Positions 8,522 through 16,975 of a stretch of DNA of 64,000 bases are shown here, in pieces. Under the pieces are notes generated by a model, which saw nothing but the letters and a program-made list of their open reading frames with translations, did no database searches and was not told where the DNA came from. This stretch comes from Clostridiaceae bacterium. Lineage in GTDB: Bacteria; Bacillota; Clostridia; Oscillospirales; Acutalibacteraceae. The stretch spans positions 1 to 64,000 of the forward strand of contig JAETSR010000001.1 in the NCBI GenBank assembly GCA_021769555.1. The letters run 5' to 3'. Made by a program: the position numbers and the translations under genes. Within the stretch, counting starts at the first letter, position 1, and the number at the start of each line of letters is the position of its first letter.

Positions 8522-8547
8522 TGCGGGGTTTGGGGCAGGGCCCCGGG
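8522..8547 (+). repeat. dispersed GC-rich repeat, copy 1
   Basis: A 26-bp sequence centred on GGGGTTTGGGGC-AGGGCCCC matches 23715-23740 at 24 of 26 positions. Both copies sit shortly after a stop codon. It holds a small GGGGC/GCCCC stem and looks like an intergenic repeat family of this genome. The remaining gap to 8650 is GC-rich with no gene I can support. Confidence 0.55.
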
Positions 8548-8650
8548 ACCTTCATGTGGGCACGCCTCCGGCGACGCCCACCCACCCGCCCAATGAATTT
8601 TGTGGGGACTGGCGTCCCCACGCCCGCTGGGGCTTGCGCCCAGCACAAAA

Positions 8651-8672
8651 AGCCACGGCGTTTGCCGTGGCT
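8651..8672. terminator. bidirectional terminator
   Basis: A 9-bp perfect stem (AGCCACGGC / GCCGTGGCT) with a 4-nt loop is flanked by AAAA on the left and TTTT on the right. It can stop both the paaK-ACT operon and the convergent amidohydrolase operon. Confidence 0.88.
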
Positions 8673-8703
8673 TTTAATGTGCGTTTTATGTGTTATACAG
8701 AAT

Positions 8704-9549
8704 TTACAGGCCCAGCAGTTTCCTTCCATTACCCCCGAGTATATCTTCAATCTCTCCATCCGTCAGCGGCTGCTCCCTAATCCAATCCAAGCTCTCCCTC
8801 TGGCTGCTCCAAGGGCTGTCACTCCCAAAAAGCACCCGCTCCGTGCCAAAAGCACGGACAAGCCCCATAAACTGTTCTCCGTCCAAAAGCTGAAGCTCAT
8901 CTTCAGAATAATACCCATCGGCAGGGACCATCCTGCCGGTAGAAAAACTGGTGTCAATAAATACAGGCAGCTCCGGTAAAAGCTCCAACACCCTGTCCCA
9001 GGAGCGCCATCCCCCCATATGGGCCAGCACCAGCTTCACAGGCCCCGCCTGCCTCACAGCGCTTCTCACCATCTCCGGGGAGCACCGGACCACCCCGGGA
9101 AAGCCCACGTCCAGGCCCGCGTGGGTGACGACAATCAGGCCCAGCTCCCCGGCACGGTCCAGAATACGGAGAGTGCGGGGGTCGTCGAAGTCCACTCCCT
9201 GGTAGACCGGGTGGAGCTTAATGCCCTTGAGCCCAAGGCTCTTGACCCTCTTGAGCTCATCGTGCCAGCCCTCAAAATCCGGGTGCATACAGCCGAATGA
9301 AATGAGCCCGGTCTCCTCTGTGCTCTCGTTGATGGCGGCTGAGGCGTCGTTGATATGCTCCACCTGGCGGGGGGCCGTGGCCACCGGCAGGACTACGGAG
9401 AGACTGACCCCGGCGTCACGCATGGAAGCGCGGAGGCCGCCGGGGGTGCCGTCGGTGAAGGGGAGGGTGTGGCTGGCGGCGCTGAGCTTCATAATGGTTG
9501 AGGCCGCTATTTTGGGAGGGAAGGTGTGGGTATGGAAATCGATTATCAT
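8704..9549 (-). CDS. amidohydrolase family protein (metal-dependent TIM barrel)
   Basis: 281 residues. The N-terminal metal motif DFHTHTFPP (3-11), the KLHPVYQG segment, a conserved His in LAHMGGW (about 176-182) and a C-terminal metal Asp in LFGSDSPW (about 241-248) fit the amidohydro_2 group, which includes decarboxylases and hydrolases. The substrate is unknown. GGAG lies 6 nt before the ATG. It is the second gene of a two-gene operon after the bile-salt-hydrolase-family gene, 11 nt away. Confidence 0.82.
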   Translation of the reverse strand: MIIDFHTHTFPPKIAASTIMKLSAASHTLPFTDGTPGGLRASMRDAGVSLSVVLPVATAPRQVEHINDASAAINESTEETGLISFGCMHPDFEGWHDELKRVKSLGLKGIKLHPVYQGVDFDDPRTLRILDRAGELGLIVVTHAGLDVGFPGVVRCSPEMVRSAVRQAGPVKLVLAHMGGWRSWDRVLELLPELPVFIDTSFSTGRMVPADGYYSEDELQLLDGEQFMGLVRAFGTERVLFGSDSPWSSQRESLDWIREQPLTDGEIEDILGGNGRKLLGL

Positions 9550-9560
9550 GCTGTCTCCTT

Positions 9561-10541
9561 TTAGTTCACATAGCGCACCTGCTGCTGTTCCTCAAGGGGA
9601 TAGAAGGTGGGCCCGGGGGCGTTGATATTTTCCTCGGTCAGGCGCACGGCGGTGAGCTGGGAATTTGAGTAGGTCTTATAATAGTAAACCCCCTTGAAAA
9701 CATTCATGCAGCAGGCGTAGGTGGTGGTATTGCAGACGCTGCCCTTTAGCATGGTGGAGCCCCGGACCATCCACACGTTATCGAGAATATGGAAAAACTG
9801 GGACACCGAATCCTCCTCGCTGTCCCCGCAAAGGGAGTTCGCCCTGTTGAAGCAGGTCCTCACAAAGCGGGAGGTGGGGGAGTTGTCCCCGGGCAGGCCG
9901 ATGGAGCCCATGCCGCTGCCGAAGGCCGTCAGGTCCAGGCCCTTGCAGAAGCGGTTCTGGGGCGGCTGGGAGGTGAGGTTCATGAAGCTGTTGAGGTTCA
10001 TGCTGTGGTAGGGGAAGGTGGGGTTATTGGTGAGCACGCCGAATGGGTTGTCGTAAACCCTCAGGCCTTCCTCACGGGTCTGCTCCACAACCAGGCTCCC
10101 CCCGGTCCTGTCGCTTATCATCCAGTGCAGGGGGGACAGGGGCGTATCTTTATTAAGGGGAATATCCGTGAGCCATACAGAGGGGAGCTCCCTCTTCACC
10201 TCCTCAATGGTGCCGAAGGAGCCCAGCACCCAGGGGATGAGCTCATAGGGGGCGAGATTGGTCTTTCCGGGGAGGGGCTCGCCGTACCAGGCGTTATCCG
10301 GGAAGTTGAGCCCGGCCATACTGAGCCCCCGCTCATTTGTGGCCTCGGCGTAGAGGGGATAGCTGCCGCGGACGGAGGCCATGCCTATCATGGCATACCA
10401 GCTCTCAAAGACCTCCCCGGACTTCAGGGTGATGGAGAGCCCCCTTGGGGTGACGGCCACCTGCTCGCCGAAGTGGTAGTGTATGTCCATGGTACGGCCG
10501 AAGTATACGTCCCGGGTCTTCATTGTTATGCAAGTGCACAT
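9561..10541 (-). CDS. choloylglycine hydrolase family enzyme (bile salt hydrolase / penicillin V acylase type)
   Basis: 326 residues from the internal ATG at 10541, preceded by GGAGGG 7 nt upstream. This start puts the nucleophile Cys at position 2 (MCTCIT), as the Ntn-hydrolase family requires after Met removal. Other active-site residues are visible: Arg16 and Asp19 in FGRTMD, Asn in AGLNFPDN, Asn in GVLTNNP, and Arg in the GLPGDNSPTSRFVR segment. It cleaves amide bonds of conjugated bile salts or related N-acyl substrates in the cytoplasm. Bile salt versus penicillin V or N-acyl preference cannot be decided here. It leads the operon with the amidohydrolase. Confidence 0.9.
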   Translation of the reverse strand: MCTCITMKTRDVYFGRTMDIHYHFGEQVAVTPRGLSITLKSGEVFESWYAMIGMASVRGSYPLYAEATNERGLSMAGLNFPDNAWYGEPLPGKTNLAPYELIPWVLGSFGTIEEVKRELPSVWLTDIPLNKDTPLSPLHWMISDRTGGSLVVEQTREEGLRVYDNPFGVLTNNPTFPYHSMNLNSFMNLTSQPPQNRFCKGLDLTAFGSGMGSIGLPGDNSPTSRFVRTCFNRANSLCGDSEEDSVSQFFHILDNVWMVRGSTMLKGSVCNTTTYACCMNVFKGVYYYKTYSNSQLTAVRLTEENINAPGPTFYPLEEQQQVRYVN

Positions 10542-10603
10542 ATCTGTCCCTCCATTCATACTAGGGTATAGTATGAGCGGGCACAGGTTTTTTATTCTTT
10601 CAG

Positions 10604-11269
10604 TTAGAGCCTCAGCTCTAACCCGGCGGCCTCCATCAGGTAGTGGTAGAGGGGGATGAGCCCTGAGAAGGACTCAAAAAGGAGCCGGGGGAGCCTGTCT
10701 GAAAAGAGCTCGTCCCCGAAGTAGTCGTCATAGCCTATGCTGGCCTGCTTCCGGTTGTACCAGGGGTCTATAAGCCCGCTTATATGCCCCTTGGGGCGCT
10801 TGTACTCATCCCCCCAGAGGCGGCTTTTCTCCCGGTCCGGAACAGAGAGCAGCAGCTCTTCAAAGCGCTTTGGGTCGGAGTCTATCTTTTTGCGGAAGGC
10901 CGCCGCCTGCTCCGCTGAGCGGTCCCAGTACCCCAGGCCGTGGGAGGTGCCAGAGAGCCCGAACTCGAACCAGAGCATGGGGCCCTTGTGCCGGCAGTCC
11001 TCCCTCTGGAGGGAGAACCAGAGGTGGTCGTGGTAGGGCCCGCGGCCGAAGAGCCGCCGGGCGTCCCGATATATCCTTGAGATATGCAGGCCGAAGCCGC
11101 ACTTTGGGAAAGCTTTTGACATTAAGTCCAGGGTCTCCCCGGCGAGCTCCTTAAAGGGTCGCTGAAGGAGCTCCTCAAACTGGGGCTTATGCTCCGTAAA
11201 CCATGGGCGCTCATTGTTTATGGAGAGCTCAAAAAGGAAGTCCATGGCCTTTGGCGAGAGGGGGCTCAT
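10604..11269 (-). CDS. DUF2461 family protein
   Basis: 221 residues from the ATG at 11269, which overlaps the alpha-galactosidase stop as ATGA and has GGGAGG 7 nt upstream. A longer frame extends upstream but would run deep into galactosidase coding. The sequence has the DUF2461 pattern: FLFELSINNERPWFTEHK near the start, GFGLHISRIYRDARR, then YHDHLWFSLQ. The function of this family is unknown. An inverted repeat (GTTAGAGC / GCTCTAAC, 10602-10622) overlaps its stop codon. Confidence 0.82.
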   Translation of the reverse strand: MSPLSPKAMDFLFELSINNERPWFTEHKPQFEELLQRPFKELAGETLDLMSKAFPKCGFGLHISRIYRDARRLFGRGPYHDHLWFSLQREDCRHKGPMLWFEFGLSGTSHGLGYWDRSAEQAAAFRKKIDSDPKRFEELLLSVPDREKSRLWGDEYKRPKGHISGLIDPWYNRKQASIGYDDYFGDELFSDRLPRLLFESFSGLIPLYHYLMEAAGLELRL

Positions 11270-12588
11270 GGCTGGTCCTCCCAGGGCTTGGCGGTGCTGG
11301 CTATGCGGTAGGCGGCGCAGCCGTGGGGGGCTACGAGGGCTATTACGGTGCCGTCGGCGAACTCTGTGCGGCTGCCGTCCCAAAGGTCAATGCCCGCTAT
11401 GGTGCGGGGCCAGATATCCCTGACAGAGGCCGAGAGCTCCCGGGGCTCGTCCGAAAGGTTGAAGAGGGCCACGTATTTCTCCCCGGAGTCCGGGTCCAGG
11501 GCGGACCAGGCCGCGGAGCTCTCGTTGCGGTAGAGCTGCCTTGGGCGGCAGGGGAGCATGTCCAGCACGTCCCAGTTTGTGAGGATGAACAGGGTCCAGT
11601 CGTCAAGCTTTGTCAGCTCGCCCCCCATCATCAGGGGGGAGCCCATCAGGCACCAGAGGGTGAACATGGTCTTCTGCTCGTCCTTTGTGAAGCGGGTGAG
11701 GCGCTCGTCCCCAAAGCCCGCGCCTATATAGCCCAGGGGCAGCATGTCGCAGTCCGGGTATGAGCCGGGGGACACATGGTCCTGCCACTGCTCGCAGCGG
11801 GGGAACATGGCCTTTAACAGCTCCCAGTCGTCCCAGAAGTCGTCGGTTATCCTCCACATATTCGAGTAGGCCTGGTAGTGCCAGGAGCGGTCCACCACTG
11901 CCGGGCCCGGGGAGAGGGAGAGGACTATCCTGCGGCCGGTCTTCTCGATGGCCCTTGAAATCATCTCTATCTCATAGCTTCTCGCCCAGGCCTTCTCGCT
12001 GTGGGGCACAAGGTTGTCGGTGTTGCAGATGTCGTCGCACTTTATGAAGTCCACGCCCCAGTCGGCGTACATCTTCATGAGGGAGTCGTAGTATGCCTGG
12101 CCGCCGGGGCAGTCCATTACGCCGTACATATCCGGGTTCCAGCGGCAGACGGAGGCCGGGTCCGCAACCATGTCCGCCGTTTCGTTATGGCCAAGTATCT
12201 TATTGTGCAGATGGGCGGCGATACGGGGTATGCCCCGCATTATATGTATGCCGAACTTGAGGCCCAGGCTGTGGATATAGTCCGCAAGGGGCCCGAAGCC
12301 CCTGCCCCCCTGGGAGGAGGGGAAGCGCTCGGGGTCCGGCTGCAGCCGGGACCAGGAGTCTATCTCCACCGGGCCGAAGGGTATGTACTGGAAACGCCCG
12401 CGCATGCTGCCGGCGTTTTTCGCGTACCACTGAATGTCAATGACCACATACTCCCAGCCCCACTCCTTTAAGCGCTCCGCCATGACCCGGGCGTTGGCCC
12501 GGACCTGCTCCTCGTTTACGGTGGTGTCGTAGTAGTCGTAGCTGTTCCAGCCCATGGGCGGAGTTGGGGCAAATACATTGTTTGTCAT
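11266..12588 (-). CDS. GH27 alpha-galactosidase
   Basis: 440 residues from the ATG at 12588, which has GGAGG 9 nt upstream; an upstream in-frame ATG lacks one. The GH27 barrel starts at PPMGWNSYDYY. The likely nucleophile is the first Asp of DFIKCDD (about 186) and the acid/base lies in WRITDDFWDDW. A C-terminal beta domain follows. There is no signal peptide, so it should act inside the cell on imported galactosides. It is translationally coupled to the DUF2461 gene. Confidence 0.9.
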   Translation of the reverse strand: MTNNVFAPTPPMGWNSYDYYDTTVNEEQVRANARVMAERLKEWGWEYVVIDIQWYAKNAGSMRGRFQYIPFGPVEIDSWSRLQPDPERFPSSQGGRGFGPLADYIHSLGLKFGIHIMRGIPRIAAHLHNKILGHNETADMVADPASVCRWNPDMYGVMDCPGGQAYYDSLMKMYADWGVDFIKCDDICNTDNLVPHSEKAWARSYEIEMISRAIEKTGRRIVLSLSPGPAVVDRSWHYQAYSNMWRITDDFWDDWELLKAMFPRCEQWQDHVSPGSYPDCDMLPLGYIGAGFGDERLTRFTKDEQKTMFTLWCLMGSPLMMGGELTKLDDWTLFILTNWDVLDMLPCRPRQLYRNESSAAWSALDPDSGEKYVALFNLSDEPRELSASVRDIWPRTIAGIDLWDGSRTEFADGTVIALVAPHGCAAYRIASTAKPWEDQP

Positions 12589-12637
12589 AAGGATATCCTC
12601 CAAAGGGTCATCATCACATTGTAGGTACATTTCAGAT

Positions 12638-12666
12638 ATTATGACACATTTCCCTCATACTTGCAA
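12638..12666 (-). promoter_or_regulatory. promoter of the alpha-galactosidase gene
   Basis: On the minus strand TTGCAA (12661-12666) and CATAAT (12638-12643) are 17 bp apart, just downstream of the terminator of the previous operon. Confidence 0.55.
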
Positions 12667-12696
12667 GACCTTTTGAGAATTATAGAAAAATAAAAG

Positions 12697-12724
12697 GCTC
12701 CGGTACAGAAAAAAGCACCGGAGC
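12697..12724 (-). terminator. terminator of the larC1-oxidoreductase operon
   Basis: An 8-bp stem (GCTCCGGT / ACCGGAGC) is followed on the minus strand by CTTTTATTTTT, 37 nt after the oxidoreductase stop. Confidence 0.82.
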
Positions 12725-12761
12725 TGTACATCATTATATTATATTCAGAGCATATAGTTCT

Positions 12762-13730
12762 TTAAAAGATATACTTGGAGCCAGTTTTATATGACTCGTA
12801 AGCTCCCGCCATAAACTTGGTCAAAGCCACGGCCTCGTCCGTGCCGTTGGGGGCCTCGCCGCCGTCTATGCAGGCGTCTATCCAGGCGTCGATGGGCATT
12901 GGGTCAGCCTCGGGCAGGTCCTTCAATTCCACGAGCTTACCCTCGGTCTCAGCACAGCTGTACTCCAAAATATCGTTATGGACCATCAAGGAGCCCTCGG
13001 TGCCGCCAACCTCCAGCACATAGCCCATGCCGCCGCTTACAAAGCCGGTCTCGGAAACGCCTATGGCCCCGCCCTCGAACTCGATGACGGACACGGCGTT
13101 GTCCTCAACGCCCTTACCGGTGACCTCCGTGAACATGGAGACGATGGACTTGGGCTCGCCCATGAGCCAGTTGAGGGTGTACATGGGGTGGGCCCCCAGG
13201 TCCATCATGGCCCCGCCGCCGGTCTCAGAGGGGTCGTAGAAGTGGGGCGGGAGCCAGCCGGCGCTGCTGCCGTTGTGGACGTTCCTCACCCGGGCGTAGG
13301 TTATGCGGCCCAGCTTACCGCTGTCTGTGAGGGCTTTTGCGGCCTTGAGGGTAGGGCGAATCTTGTGGGGGTAGGAGATGGTGAACTTCACGCCGCTCTC
13401 GTTGATGACCTTTGCGGCGTCCTGTGCGTCCTCATTGGTAATTGCCAGCACCTTCTCGGTGAAGATATGCTTGCCGGCCTTTGCCGCGGCCTTCAGCACC
13501 TCAGGGTGCTCGGAGGTGGCGGTGGTGACGGTGACGGCCTCAATGGAGGGGTCGGCGAGCAGGGCGGTAAGGTCCGGCTGGAAGGGGACGTCCAGCTTTT
13601 CGGCCGTCTCAGCCCCGCGCTTCGGGTCGCTGTCCCAGAGGCATGTAAGGGTGGTGCGGGGGTTCTTCTGTATGGCTGTGGCATACTCCATGGTGTGCAC
13701 GTGCCACGCGCCAAGTACTGCAACGTTCAT
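12762..13730 (-). CDS. Gfo/Idh/MocA family oxidoreductase
   Basis: 322 residues from the ATG at 13730 (AGGAGG upstream). The N-terminal Rossmann fold (VAVLGAWHVHT) binds NAD(P). The usual EKP motif appears as EKV (FTEKVLAIT), keeping the catalytic lysine but changing the proline. The DLGAHPMYTLNWL segment supplies the D-x3-H pair. Members oxidise or reduce sugars and inositols. The alpha-galactosidase next door suggests a sugar substrate, but this is only context. It is downstream of the LarC1-like gene in the same operon. Confidence 0.88.
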   Translation of the reverse strand: MNVAVLGAWHVHTMEYATAIQKNPRTTLTCLWDSDPKRGAETAEKLDVPFQPDLTALLADPSIEAVTVTTATSEHPEVLKAAAKAGKHIFTEKVLAITNEDAQDAAKVINESGVKFTISYPHKIRPTLKAAKALTDSGKLGRITYARVRNVHNGSSAGWLPPHFYDPSETGGGAMMDLGAHPMYTLNWLMGEPKSIVSMFTEVTGKGVEDNAVSVIEFEGGAIGVSETGFVSGGMGYVLEVGGTEGSLMVHNDILEYSCAETEGKLVELKDLPEADPMPIDAWIDACIDGGEAPNGTDEAVALTKFMAGAYESYKTGSKYIF

Positions 13731-13770
13731 AGGTATTTCCTCCTGAAAATATAGTAAAATAATATTTGGC

Positions 13771-14556
13771 TCATGCTTCTCCAAGCATGGCTCTTACACA
13801 GTTTGCCGCCTCAAAATCCTTCGTGCCCATGCCGTAGCCAACCCTAAGGAGGGTCATAACAGGCATGTCACCGAAGCTGTCCGCAAAGTGCCTAAGGAGC
13901 GCCGCCCCTGTGGGGGTGCAGAGCTCGCCCTTTATCCTGCCGCCGTATATGGGTGCGCCGGTTAGGATATGGGCGGTGGCGGGGGCGGGGACGGGCAGAA
14001 TGCCGTGGGCACAGCGCACCTGGCCGCTGCCCACATGTACCGGTGAGACTATGACCTGCCCCGGGGAGAGCCTGTCCATCAGAAGGCACACGGCCGTCAC
14101 GTCGGCTACGGCGTCCATGGTTCCAACCTCGTGGAAGTGTATCTCGCTGACGGGCACGCCGTGGGCATGGCTCTCAGCCTCTGCTATGAGTTTATATACA
14201 GCCAGGATATCAGACTTCACTTTTTCGGGAATATTCAGGTGGCCGCTCACAATATGCTCGATGTCGTGCATACCGCTGTGGTGGTGCTCATGGGTGTGCC
14301 CGTGCTCATGCCCGTGCTCATGGTGATGGCGGTGCTCCTCTCCCTCGGCATGGCCGTTTACGGTCACGTGCATATGCGTGCCGGTTATGCCGCACTTTAC
14401 CGAGGGCTGGGCAGTGAACTCCACCCCCGGCAGCCCCAGGGCGTTGAGCCCGTCCACAAACTCAGCGCGCTCATCCTCTGGCAGGAGCTCTAAGAGCGCT
14501 GCCGAGAGCATGTCGCCGGCGGCGCCCATATTACAGTCTAAATATATTGTCTTCAT
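13771..14556 (-). CDS. LarC1-like nickel insertion protein
   Basis: 261 residues that begin YLDCNMGAAGDML and contain a His-rich loop at about 75-95 (repeated HEHGHEHGHTHEHHH-type sequence), then EIHFHEVGTMDAVADV and ELCTPTGAALL. These are hallmarks of the N-terminal half of LarC, which builds the nickel-pincer nucleotide of lactate racemase-type enzymes. Full LarC is about 400 residues. The second half is absent here and the stop is followed directly by the oxidoreductase gene. Neither larA nor larB is in the window. It could work with a LarC2 encoded elsewhere. Confidence 0.82.
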   Translation of the reverse strand: MKTIYLDCNMGAAGDMLSAALLELLPEDERAEFVDGLNALGLPGVEFTAQPSVKCGITGTHMHVTVNGHAEGEEHRHHHEHGHEHGHTHEHHHSGMHDIEHIVSGHLNIPEKVKSDILAVYKLIAEAESHAHGVPVSEIHFHEVGTMDAVADVTAVCLLMDRLSPGQVIVSPVHVGSGQVRCAHGILPVPAPATAHILTGAPIYGGRIKGELCTPTGAALLRHFADSFGDMPVMTLLRVGYGMGTKDFEAANCVRAMLGEA

Positions 14557-14566
14557 ATTATGTTCC

Positions 14567-14671
14567 TCACTTTTTTTCTTCTATATATTCAAGGCATTCA
14601 GAAATCTTGTCATTGTCAAAGCCCTGCTTGCGGAGCCAGTCGATTAGATTCAAAACCTCTTTCGCCGTCAC
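14567..14671 (-). CDS. 34-codon small protein upstream of larC1
   Basis: A GTG start preceded by GGAG (9 nt) opens a 34-residue frame, VTAKEVLNLIDWLRKQ...ending EYIEEKK, and stops 11 nt before larC1. The sequence is a predicted two-helix, charged cytoplasmic peptide. It lies behind a consensus promoter and is the first gene of the larC1 operon, so it is very likely translated. I do not recognise a family. Confidence 0.6.
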   Translation of the reverse strand: MTAKEVLNLIDWLRKQGFDNDKISECLEYIEEKK

Positions 14672-14697
14672 GGTTTTTCACTCCTCTCTTTTTTACC

Positions 14698-14725
14698 ATT
14701 ATAGCATACCTCCGGGATTTGTCAA
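14698..14725 (-). promoter_or_regulatory. promoter of the small ORF-larC1 operon
   Basis: Minus-strand TTGACA (14720-14725) and TATAAT (14698-14703) with a 16-bp spacer. It is divergent from the aminopeptidase promoter 20 bp away. Confidence 0.8.
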
Positions 14726-14744
14726 TGTGGAGAGAGCTCCAGTG

Positions 14745-14772
14745 TTGACTTTTGGGTTTTGGGTGGTATAAT
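14745..14772 (+). promoter_or_regulatory. promoter of the M18 aminopeptidase gene
   Basis: TTGACT (14745-14750) and TATAAT (14767-14772) with a 16-bp spacer, about 35 bp before the ATG at 14808. Confidence 0.8.
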
Positions 14773-14807
14773 AGGTTTTAAGAATACGAAGGAAAAGAGG
14801 TAGAAAT

Positions 14808-16214
14808 ATGGAAGAAAATAAAAAGACAGAGGCCCAGGAGCTCAGTGAAAAGCTGCTTATGGACCGGGCCAAGCCCTCAAGGGAGGCGGCTTTAAGGGAC
14901 GCGCCCAAGGCCATGGACTTTGCCGAGGGCTATAAGGACTTCATCACCGCCGCGAAGACCGAGCGTGAGGCTGTGGACTGGACCGTTACCGCGGCTAAAG
15001 CGGCGGGCTTTGTGGAGTTCGACCCCATGAAGAAGTACGGCGCCGGTGAGAAGGTCTACTATAACAACAGGGGCAAAGCTATGTGCCTGGCCGTTATCGG
15101 CAAAAACGGCGCCAGGGACGGCGTGCGCATAGCCGCCGCGCATATCGACAGCCCCAGGGTGGACCTGAAGCCCATACCCCTCTATGAGAGCGGGGAGATG
15201 GCCCTCTTGAAGACCCACTACTACGGCGGCATAAAGAAGTACCAGTGGACGGCCATACCCCTGTCCCTGCATGGCAAGATAGTGAAGAAGGACGGCTCCG
15301 AGGTCACCCTCAACGTGGGCGAGAACCCCGGGGACCCCCAGTTCTGCATAACCGACATCCTGCCCCATCTTGGCAAGGACCAGAGCGCCAAGAAGCTGGG
15401 CGAGGCCTTCACCGGCGAGGACCTGAATGTGCTTATCGGCAGCCTGCCCCTGGATAAAGAAGGCGAGCAGCTTTATAAGCTCAACGTCATGAAGATTTTA
15501 AACGAGCAGTACGGCATTATTGAGAGCGACCTTATCTCAGCCGAGCTGGAATTTGTGCCCGCCTTCCCTGCCACAGACATCGGCTTCGACAGGAGCCTGG
15601 TAGGGGCCTACGGCCACGACGACAGGGTCTGCGCGTACCCGGCCCTCCAGGCCCTCTTTGCCAGCGAGGCCCCGGAGAAGACCTGTATCGTCTGCCTTGC
15701 GGACAAGGAGGAGATAGGCTCCGTGGGCAACACCGGCCTGTGCTCCGAATACCTCAACTACTTTGTATGTGATTTGGCAAGGGCCGAGGGCCTTGAGCCC
15801 CAGCATGTGTGGTCGAAGTCCAACTGCCTCTCCGCAGACGTGACCGCGGCCTTTGACCCCACCTATGCCTCAGCCTATGAGCCCGGCAACTCCACCTATG
15901 TGAACCGCGGCGTGGGCATTGCCAAGTACACAGGCTCCCGGGGCAAGGGCGGCAGCAACGACGCCTCCGCAGAGTTCCTGGGCTGGGTACGCCGCGTTCT
16001 CGACAACGCCGGGGTGCTCTGGCAGATTGGCGAGCTTGGCAAGGTGGACCAGGGCGGCGGCGGCACCGTGGCTCTGGATATTTCCCGCCTGAACGCCGAC
16101 GTTATCGACATCGGCGTGCCGGTGCTCTCCATGCACGCGCCCTTCGAGGTCATCTCCAAGGTGGACCTCTATGCGGCGTATCAGGCGTTTAAGGCCTATT
16201 TTGAGGCCGAGTAA
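14808..16214 (+). CDS. apeA: M18 family aminopeptidase
   Basis: 468 residues, usual length for M18 (aspartyl aminopeptidase/aminopeptidase I). Likely metal ligands are the His in AAHIDSPR (about 110), the Asp in AYGHDDRV (about 268), the Glu pair in DKEEIGS (about 302) and the His in MHAPFE near the C-terminus. It is a cytoplasmic, dodecameric zinc exopeptidase acting on N-terminal acidic or neutral residues in peptide turnover. It is a single gene between its own promoter and a terminator. Confidence 0.92.
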   Translation: MEENKKTEAQELSEKLLMDRAKPSREAALRDAPKAMDFAEGYKDFITAAKTEREAVDWTVTAAKAAGFVEFDPMKKYGAGEKVYYNNRGKAMCLAVIGKNGARDGVRIAAAHIDSPRVDLKPIPLYESGEMALLKTHYYGGIKKYQWTAIPLSLHGKIVKKDGSEVTLNVGENPGDPQFCITDILPHLGKDQSAKKLGEAFTGEDLNVLIGSLPLDKEGEQLYKLNVMKILNEQYGIIESDLISAELEFVPAFPATDIGFDRSLVGAYGHDDRVCAYPALQALFASEAPEKTCIVCLADKEEIGSVGNTGLCSEYLNYFVCDLARAEGLEPQHVWSKSNCLSADVTAAFDPTYASAYEPGNSTYVNRGVGIAKYTGSRGKGGSNDASAEFLGWVRRVLDNAGVLWQIGELGKVDQGGGGTVALDISRLNADVIDIGVPVLSMHAPFEVISKVDLYAAYQAFKAYFEAE

Positions 16215-16228
16215 GACAAAATAAACAG

Positions 16229-16255
16229 GGCAGTACGGAAAGCCGCCGTACTGCC
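16229..16255 (+). terminator. terminator of the aminopeptidase gene
   Basis: A perfect 10-bp stem (GGCAGTACGG / CCGTACTGCC), 7-nt loop, then TTTT, 14 nt after the stop. Confidence 0.9.
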
Positions 16256-16276
16256 TTTTCTTGTGGAGATGTGATT

Positions 16277-16480
16277 ATGACGATACTGTATCTGGTGTGT
16301 TCGCCCCTGCTGCTCATAGCCGGAGGGGCCATAGCCTTCTTTACCTTCCGCTGGGGGAGAAAGCTCAAGGAGCGCGGGGTCAAAAGCGGGGGAGCGCTCT
16401 TTGGGCTGTACTTTATCAGCGGGGTATGGGCGCTTATGGGGATTGTGTTTATGATTTATGGGCTGCTGGGTATAAAATAA
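16277..16480 (+). CDS. small membrane protein, two helices
   Basis: 67 residues from the ATG at 16277, with GGAG 8 nt upstream; a GTG two codons earlier is a worse start. There are two hydrophobic helices (about 3-22 and 42-63) separated by a basic loop (RWGRKLKERGVKSGG), so both ends should be on the same side of the membrane. No family is recognised. It stands alone after a terminator. Confidence 0.65.
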   Translation: MTILYLVCSPLLLIAGGAIAFFTFRWGRKLKERGVKSGGALFGLYFISGVWALMGIVFMIYGLLGIK

Positions 16481-16527
16481 TAATTGACTTTATATTATGA
16501 AACAGGGTGGGGACAATGGGAACCTTT

Positions 16528-16710
16528 TCAGGGGTTTTCCAGGCGGCCCGCCCACTTGCCGTTGAGAAGATGGTCTTGATTATTCGGGGGCAGTGGGCTA
16601 GGGATAATCAGGATGTTGACGGCGGCGTTCAGCAGCTCCATATTATAACCGCGCTTCATGCACAGGCGGCGGTCATGCTTGAATTTTGTTGTCGCGCTGA
16701 GTTTAAGCAT
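16528..16710 (-). pseudogene. truncated YafQ/RelE-type toxin
   Basis: 60 residues, starting MLKLSATTKFKHDRR and continuing through MKRGYNMELLNAAVNIL to DHLLNGKWAG, follow the YafQ pattern (FKRD...KKRGYD...DH.L.G.W.G). Active YafQ toxins are about 90 residues, with RECHI and catalytic His residues after this point. Here the frame ends RLENP and the rest is missing in all three frames. The antitoxin gene overlaps the start by 8 nt. It is probably an inactivated toxin. Confidence 0.6.
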
Positions 16711-16945
16711 TTTCCGCCTCCTCAGCGTCCAGCATGGCAAAAAATTCCTCTGCGCTCCCCTGGAAACCCTGCCCGGTTCCATTGCGGAGCATTTCGTCGC
16801 CCTCAATCAGGGCGGCTATTGTAGTGGCGTTGGGTATCTCCTCTGGTTCATCGGCGGTGAGACCCTGTAGGTAGGCGAGCGCGTATCCAAGCTTATACTC
16901 GGGCACGCTGTCCAGCAGGGCCGCGCACTTCTCTCTGGTGCTCAT
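16703..16945 (-). CDS. RelB/DinJ-like antitoxin
   Basis: 80 residues from the ATG at 16945 with AAGGAGG 8 nt upstream. It is acidic towards the C-terminus (EEFFAMLDAEEAENA). It overlaps a YafQ-like toxin start, the standard order for a type II antitoxin-toxin pair. The N-terminal half (CAALLDSVPEYKLGYALAYLQGL) is helical and resembles small antitoxins next to RelE-family toxins. With its toxin truncated it may be a leftover or act in trans. The call rests mainly on the gene pair. Confidence 0.6.
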   Translation of the reverse strand: MSTREKCAALLDSVPEYKLGYALAYLQGLTADEPEEIPNATTIAALIEGDEMLRNGTGQGFQGSAEEFFAMLDAEEAENA

Positions 16946-16975
16946 TGTCAGGCCTCCTTCCGTTGGTGTGATATT

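Noticed and set aside
12978-13754. 258-codon plus-strand open frame opposite the Gfo/Idh gene
   Set aside because: Shadow of a well-supported minus-strand gene, Gly/Val-rich with no domain.
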